DNA of 64,000 bases from Salvia splendens. Lineage: Eukaryota; Streptophyta; Magnoliopsida; Lamiales; Lamiaceae. Location of the stretch: the NCBI RefSeq assembly GCF_004379255.2, contig NC_056033.1, positions 41,132,719 to 41,196,718 on the forward strand, in the 5' to 3' direction. Positions 61,001 to 64,000 of the stretch are shown one piece after another; position 1 is the first letter of the stretch; every line of letters begins with the position of its first letter. A program made the position numbers and the translations under genes. The notes under the pieces were generated by a model. It searched no databases and was not told the DNA's origin. It saw only the letters and a list, made by a program, of their open reading frames with translations.

Positions 61001-62658
61001 AACAAGGTGCCCTGCAGAGTTAGCTTTGTACCCCGAGATATGTGAGTGCAGAGCAATGACGCACCGTTTCCTACTAGCACACGGAAAGGGCGAATCGGTG
61101 TTAATTCTAACTGTAACTTTTCTGCGATCCGTGGATGGAGGAAGTCGAGCGTAGCTCCCGTGTCAATTAACACTCTCACTATAGTTGTCCCCAAAGTCCC
61201 CTGAACAATAAAAGGTTTGGAGCTCCCCCGGCCATCCAATGCGTGTAAGTGTGACAAATCTGCCGTAATAATTTCATCCTCGGGGCACCGCTCTCCCGAG
61301 TCGTTATCCTGGGACTCATCAATGTCATCATCCATATAGCAAAGAAGCTTTATTTTGCAAATGTGGCCTGGTATCCATTTTTCTGGGCAATAATAGCAAA
61401 GTCCCCGTCGAGCCCTCTCTGACTTTTCAGCATTAGAAACTCTAATCGGGTTTATCCGAGTTCGGTCCGGCTCACGACCGTGCAAGTCGGCCGGTTGGGC
61501 TGGTGGTGGCAGGCCTCCTGTCGTGGGGGCAAGATTCGAAACAGGGCCCGTGGGGAATCGGGACTCCCTGCCCGGCCATTGCCGGCGAGCGTACGAGGAG
61601 GATTGCGACGGGCGCTCCTCTTGTGTTGCCGCCAAACGTAGTGCCAAGGCCATCGCCTCCGCCAAGGAAGTTGGTTGTTGTAATTCGACCTTTTCTTGTA
61701 TAGGTTGCTTGAGCCCTTGAATAAAAATAGGAATTAAGGCTGATTCCGATAAATCCTCTACACGGTTGAGATAGCGTTCGAACGTCGCATGGTAGTCCGC
61801 CACTGTGGTCGTTTGAACCAACTTGGCGATCAATCCCGTGTAGTTTCTGAAACTCTGGGGATCAAAACGGTGTCTTACGTCCTCCAAAAAATCTGGCCAA
61901 GTCGCGAAGCCATTGTTTGCCCGATAATTAAATATCCATTCCGATGCCGGAGGGTCGAACAACATCACCACATAATGAAGGCGATCGGTCTCGGGGATCA
62001 TCTTATGATCAAAATAGTATTGGACTCGAGAAATCCAATTAGGAGCATCAGTCCCATTAAAGTGGGGCGCGTCCATTGATATGCCCTTCGGATGATCGTA
62101 AGGTTGACGATTAAATCGATCGCGTCGCTGAGGGGGGTCCCAATTAGTCGGGACGCGTTCATCGTATCGATCCTCCTCTCCCCAGGCGTCCTGCCTATAC
62201 ATGGGTGGGTCCCAGTTGTCACGACGGCGAATCTGCCTGGGCTCTCGGTCAGCGTAGCGCGGTGGTCGACCTCCACGTCCCTGATAGCCGCCTTCCCCGA
62301 AGCGGTCGCCGCGACCACCTCTCTGATTTCTCCCACGTCCGCGACCCAGCGTTTTGTACCTGTCGTCGAAGTACCTGTCTCGACGATCCGAGCGCCGATA
62401 ATCCTCCCAATCTGGATCGGCTTCTTCAAATTCAGAATCGTGTCCCTCGTTGTGGGTACCTGGTCGTCGCGTCAAAATGTCCAAGCGGGCATTTAATTTC
62501 TCAAATTCTAATGTGATTGGGTCGACCGATACTGAAGGCCCCCCAACCTCCCTTTGATCGCCATGATTCGGTTGGCGTAGTGGCCCAAGATGCAGCGCCG
62601 GCGTAGCCTCTCGCACAGGTTGTCCCGCCGCCGGCGGTCCGTGGTTTGTTGACGTCAT
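58048..62658 (-). pseudogene. Gypsy gag-pol polyprotein, main part (frameshifted and interrupted)
   Basis: Runs on the minus strand from the ATG at 62656-62658. Order: gag with an RG-rich stretch, zinc knuckle CYYCPEKWIPGHICK, protease with LIDTGAT near 61160, reverse transcriptase with FFDD near 60130, RNase H, integrase zinc domain (GHPGHER, CVVCQ near 58940), and integrase core (MDFITGLPQSRGY, VSDRDSVF, YHPQSDGQTE). One base appears to be missing near 58890, shortly after CVVC, so the frame shifts inside the integrase. Coding continues in the new frame to the copia junction at 58048, where the GPY/F region ends in HNVFHVS; its C-terminal continuation lies at 52656. The element can no longer supply its own integrase. 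Confidence 0.92.
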
Positions 62659-62665
62659 GAGTTAC

Positions 62666-62680
62666 GGGATGAAAGCACCA
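62666..62680 (-). other. Gypsy primer-binding site (probable)
   Basis: TGGTGCTTTCATCCC on the minus strand, two bases after the end of the 5' LTR, the position where the priming tRNA anneals. The tRNA was not identified. Confidence 0.55.
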
Positions 62681-62682
62681 GA

Positions 62683-63270
62683 TGTTAAGGACGTTCTCCT
62701 CAACGAGCCGATGAACTTACTTCTCGCGATGTGGCAGCAATCGAATCCTCGACAAACTCGAAGATGGGATCGCGAAGTTGCTGTTGCGGCGGACGTTCTC
62801 CGCGTGGCAGCAATTAAGCGTGGATTGTTTGTTTCACAAGCTAGGTTTAGAGTAAAAATTTCATTCATTGAAAATAATTGTTGAACGAAACCCTCTATTT
62901 ATAAGACTAAAACCCTAGGGCGATTCGACCTAACCTAGGCATTCGGGAAAGAATCGCAAAGAAAACCCGAACGGGGCTTATAGTTTTGGCCCGACTCAAT
63001 TTACTTAAAACTACCGTAAATAATAAAGAAAAAACCAAAAATAAACAATTACCAAAAATAACTAAGCTAAAACTAACGTTCCTTTACTTCTTGAATTTGC
63101 TTGGGCGCTTCAGCTTGTCCCGAGGCCTTAATGTCCTTGTCGTCACCGCGTCGGCCGTCCCTCGAGCCTGTCTTGCGTGCTCTATTTCTTGCTGCACCAC
63201 CGACTCCGTCTCTTCCTCAACATGCCTATTCTCCTCTTGCACCGGAGGTGTTATCGGGGCACTCGTATCA
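62683..63270 (-). repeat. 5' LTR of the gypsy element
   Basis: 588 bp, followed by the duplication CTCTC. Differs from the other LTR at one visible position (63190). Confidence 0.95.
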
Positions 63271-63275
63271 CTCTC

Positions 63276-63713
63276 CTTTTAGGTGTTAGTGATATGAGAA
63301 AGCCCCTCTTGATCAATAGTTGCGATTTGCCCATCACTCTAGATTTTGTACTACTACTAAAGAATCTCAAATATTAAAAAATAATTCTAGTATTCAAGAG
63401 TCTCTCTCTCTCTAAAGCACGACGTAAGTGTTGACCTCATATCTCTCGAATCCAACTTGAAAAACACAAGAAAATCTAAAGAGTATGTAGTAACTAGTAA
63501 CACAGTCTTGGCCTTATTACAAAGAATCCAAGTCAAATAAAACAACTCCTTCGCAAAAAAGGCTAATAAAAACCACTTCACTTCATCCATAGTGACCTAA
63601 ATTTTCTTGCTCCCCAAGTCCTAAAATCTCTATAAATAGCACAATTTTGTCCCAAGAAATACTACTACTACTTCTTCTTCTTCTTCTAAGATACAAATTA
63701 AGCAATATCTACC
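63276..63713 (+). promoter_or_regulatory. Upstream region of small gene copy B
   Basis: Contains the shared blocks AAGAATCCAAGTCAAATAAA near 63518 and CTTGCTCCCCAAGTCC at 63606, then the TATA box TATAAATAG at 63631 and a CTACTACTACTTCTTCTTCT microsatellite in the leader (63661-63690). The gypsy element ends about 440 bp upstream of the start codon. Confidence 0.6.
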
Positions 63714-63929
63714 ATGTCGATGGCTAATTCCGGGCTCGTGGAGGCCTACATGATGAGGAAGCTTCACAAAGAGAAGATGAAGAAAATGGAAGCTTCCAAT
63801 TATGAGCTCAAATCAAATGAAGGAAACCAAAACAAAAGTGATGATAGCTGTGACAAGAGTGGGGGTGGCTGCTTTTACTTGTTTAGCTTCAAGAAAGTTC
63901 ATCCAAACACTCCTTCTGCACATTCTTGA
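63714..63929 (+). CDS. Small uncharacterised protein, copy B
   Basis: 71 residues (MSMANSGLVEAYMMRKLHKE at the start). Related to copy A at 51435 through the N-terminal helix (GLVEAYMMRKLHKEKMKKM) and the C-terminal GGCFYLFSFKKVHP with a Ser-rich end. The middle is Asn/Lys/Ser-rich and differs in length. No signal peptide, no membrane segment; a single Cys in copy A and two in copy B. The start is the first ATG after the TATA box, 83 bp away. The pair arose by tandem duplication before the gypsy insertion separated them. Function unknown. Confidence 0.72.
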   Translation: MSMANSGLVEAYMMRKLHKEKMKKMEASNYELKSNEGNQNKSDDSCDKSGGGCFYLFSFKKVHPNTPSAHS

Positions 63930-64000
63930 AAAATCAAGAGTTGGTTTAGAAGTTTCATATATTTTTTTTGTTCCTTTTATTTTTGATTCTGTGTTTGGGT

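Larger units (their letters stand above)
51806..63270 (-). mobile_element. Ty3/gypsy LTR retrotransposon (chromovirus), split by a copia element
   Basis: Two 588-bp LTRs (51806-52393 and 62683-63270), each TG...CA, flanked by the 5-bp duplication CTCTC (51801-51805 and 63271-63275). The element reads on the minus strand: 5' LTR on the right, then a primer-binding-site-like TGGTGCTTTCATCCC at 62666-62680, gag-pol, a chromodomain, a G-rich polypurine tract next to 52394 and the 3' LTR. I saw one base difference between the LTRs (C at 52313, T at 63190). The copia insertion at 52662-58042 splits pol. Confidence 0.95.

Overview
Nuclear DNA of a flowering plant, a dicot to judge by its genes. The grounds are AT-rich spacers, GT-AG introns with plant-type borders, chloroplast and mitochondrial proteins encoded with transit peptides, and many plant transposons (Stowaway and Tourist MITEs, PIF/Harbinger, MULE, hAT, copia, gypsy). 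I lean towards an asterid, perhaps Lamiales, but this is an impression and not shown by the sequence.

Layout. 1-5.3 kb: the 3' end of homomeric acetyl-CoA carboxylase, then a small TFIIIC subunit gene. 6.2-8.4 kb: a decayed PIF/Harbinger element sitting inside an older Stowaway-like MITE. 8.7-19 kb: four intact housekeeping or regulatory genes: an IST1-like ESCRT regulator, the chloroplast ATP synthase delta subunit, phosphopantothenate-cysteine ligase, and, convergent with the latter, a TGA-type bZIP factor. 19-25 kb: a gene-poor spacer with a promoter-like block lacking a gene and a relic of a RING gene. 25.2-27.0 kb: a PIF/Harbinger element with TTA target duplication and an uninterrupted transposase. 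27.4-36.5 kb: an acidic protein gene, the last two exons of an unrecognised gene, and two RING-H2 paralogues. 39.1-41.9 kb: an eight-exon mitochondrial enoyl-CoA hydratase. 42.3-43.7 kb: a Pack-MULE-like element with a perfect 9-bp target duplication, carrying pieces of a receptor-like kinase gene. 44.5-45.9 kb: a hAT element with an 8-bp target duplication, nested in an older repeat. 48.5-50.4 kb: a pentatricopeptide-repeat gene broken by stops and frameshifts.

50.7-63.9 kb: two related small-protein genes (62 and 71 residues), plus a third copy of their upstream block, are separated by a nest of retrotransposons. A Ty3/gypsy chromovirus on the minus strand (51806-63270, target duplication CTCTC) is split by a full-length Ty1/copia element on the plus strand (52662-58042, target duplication GCTCA). 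The two copia LTRs look identical and its 1365-codon reading frame is open; the gypsy LTRs show one visible difference. Both insertions are therefore recent, copia being the younger.

The host genes serve separate processes (fatty acid precursor supply, Pol III transcription, endosomal sorting, photophosphorylation, CoA synthesis, defence/redox transcription, ubiquitination, branched-chain amino acid or fatty acid breakdown), as expected for a plant chromosome; they do not form an operon or cluster. I saw no CRISPR, rRNA or tRNA gene. Exon borders were read by eye from splice consensus, frame continuity and family knowledge; no alignment was run.
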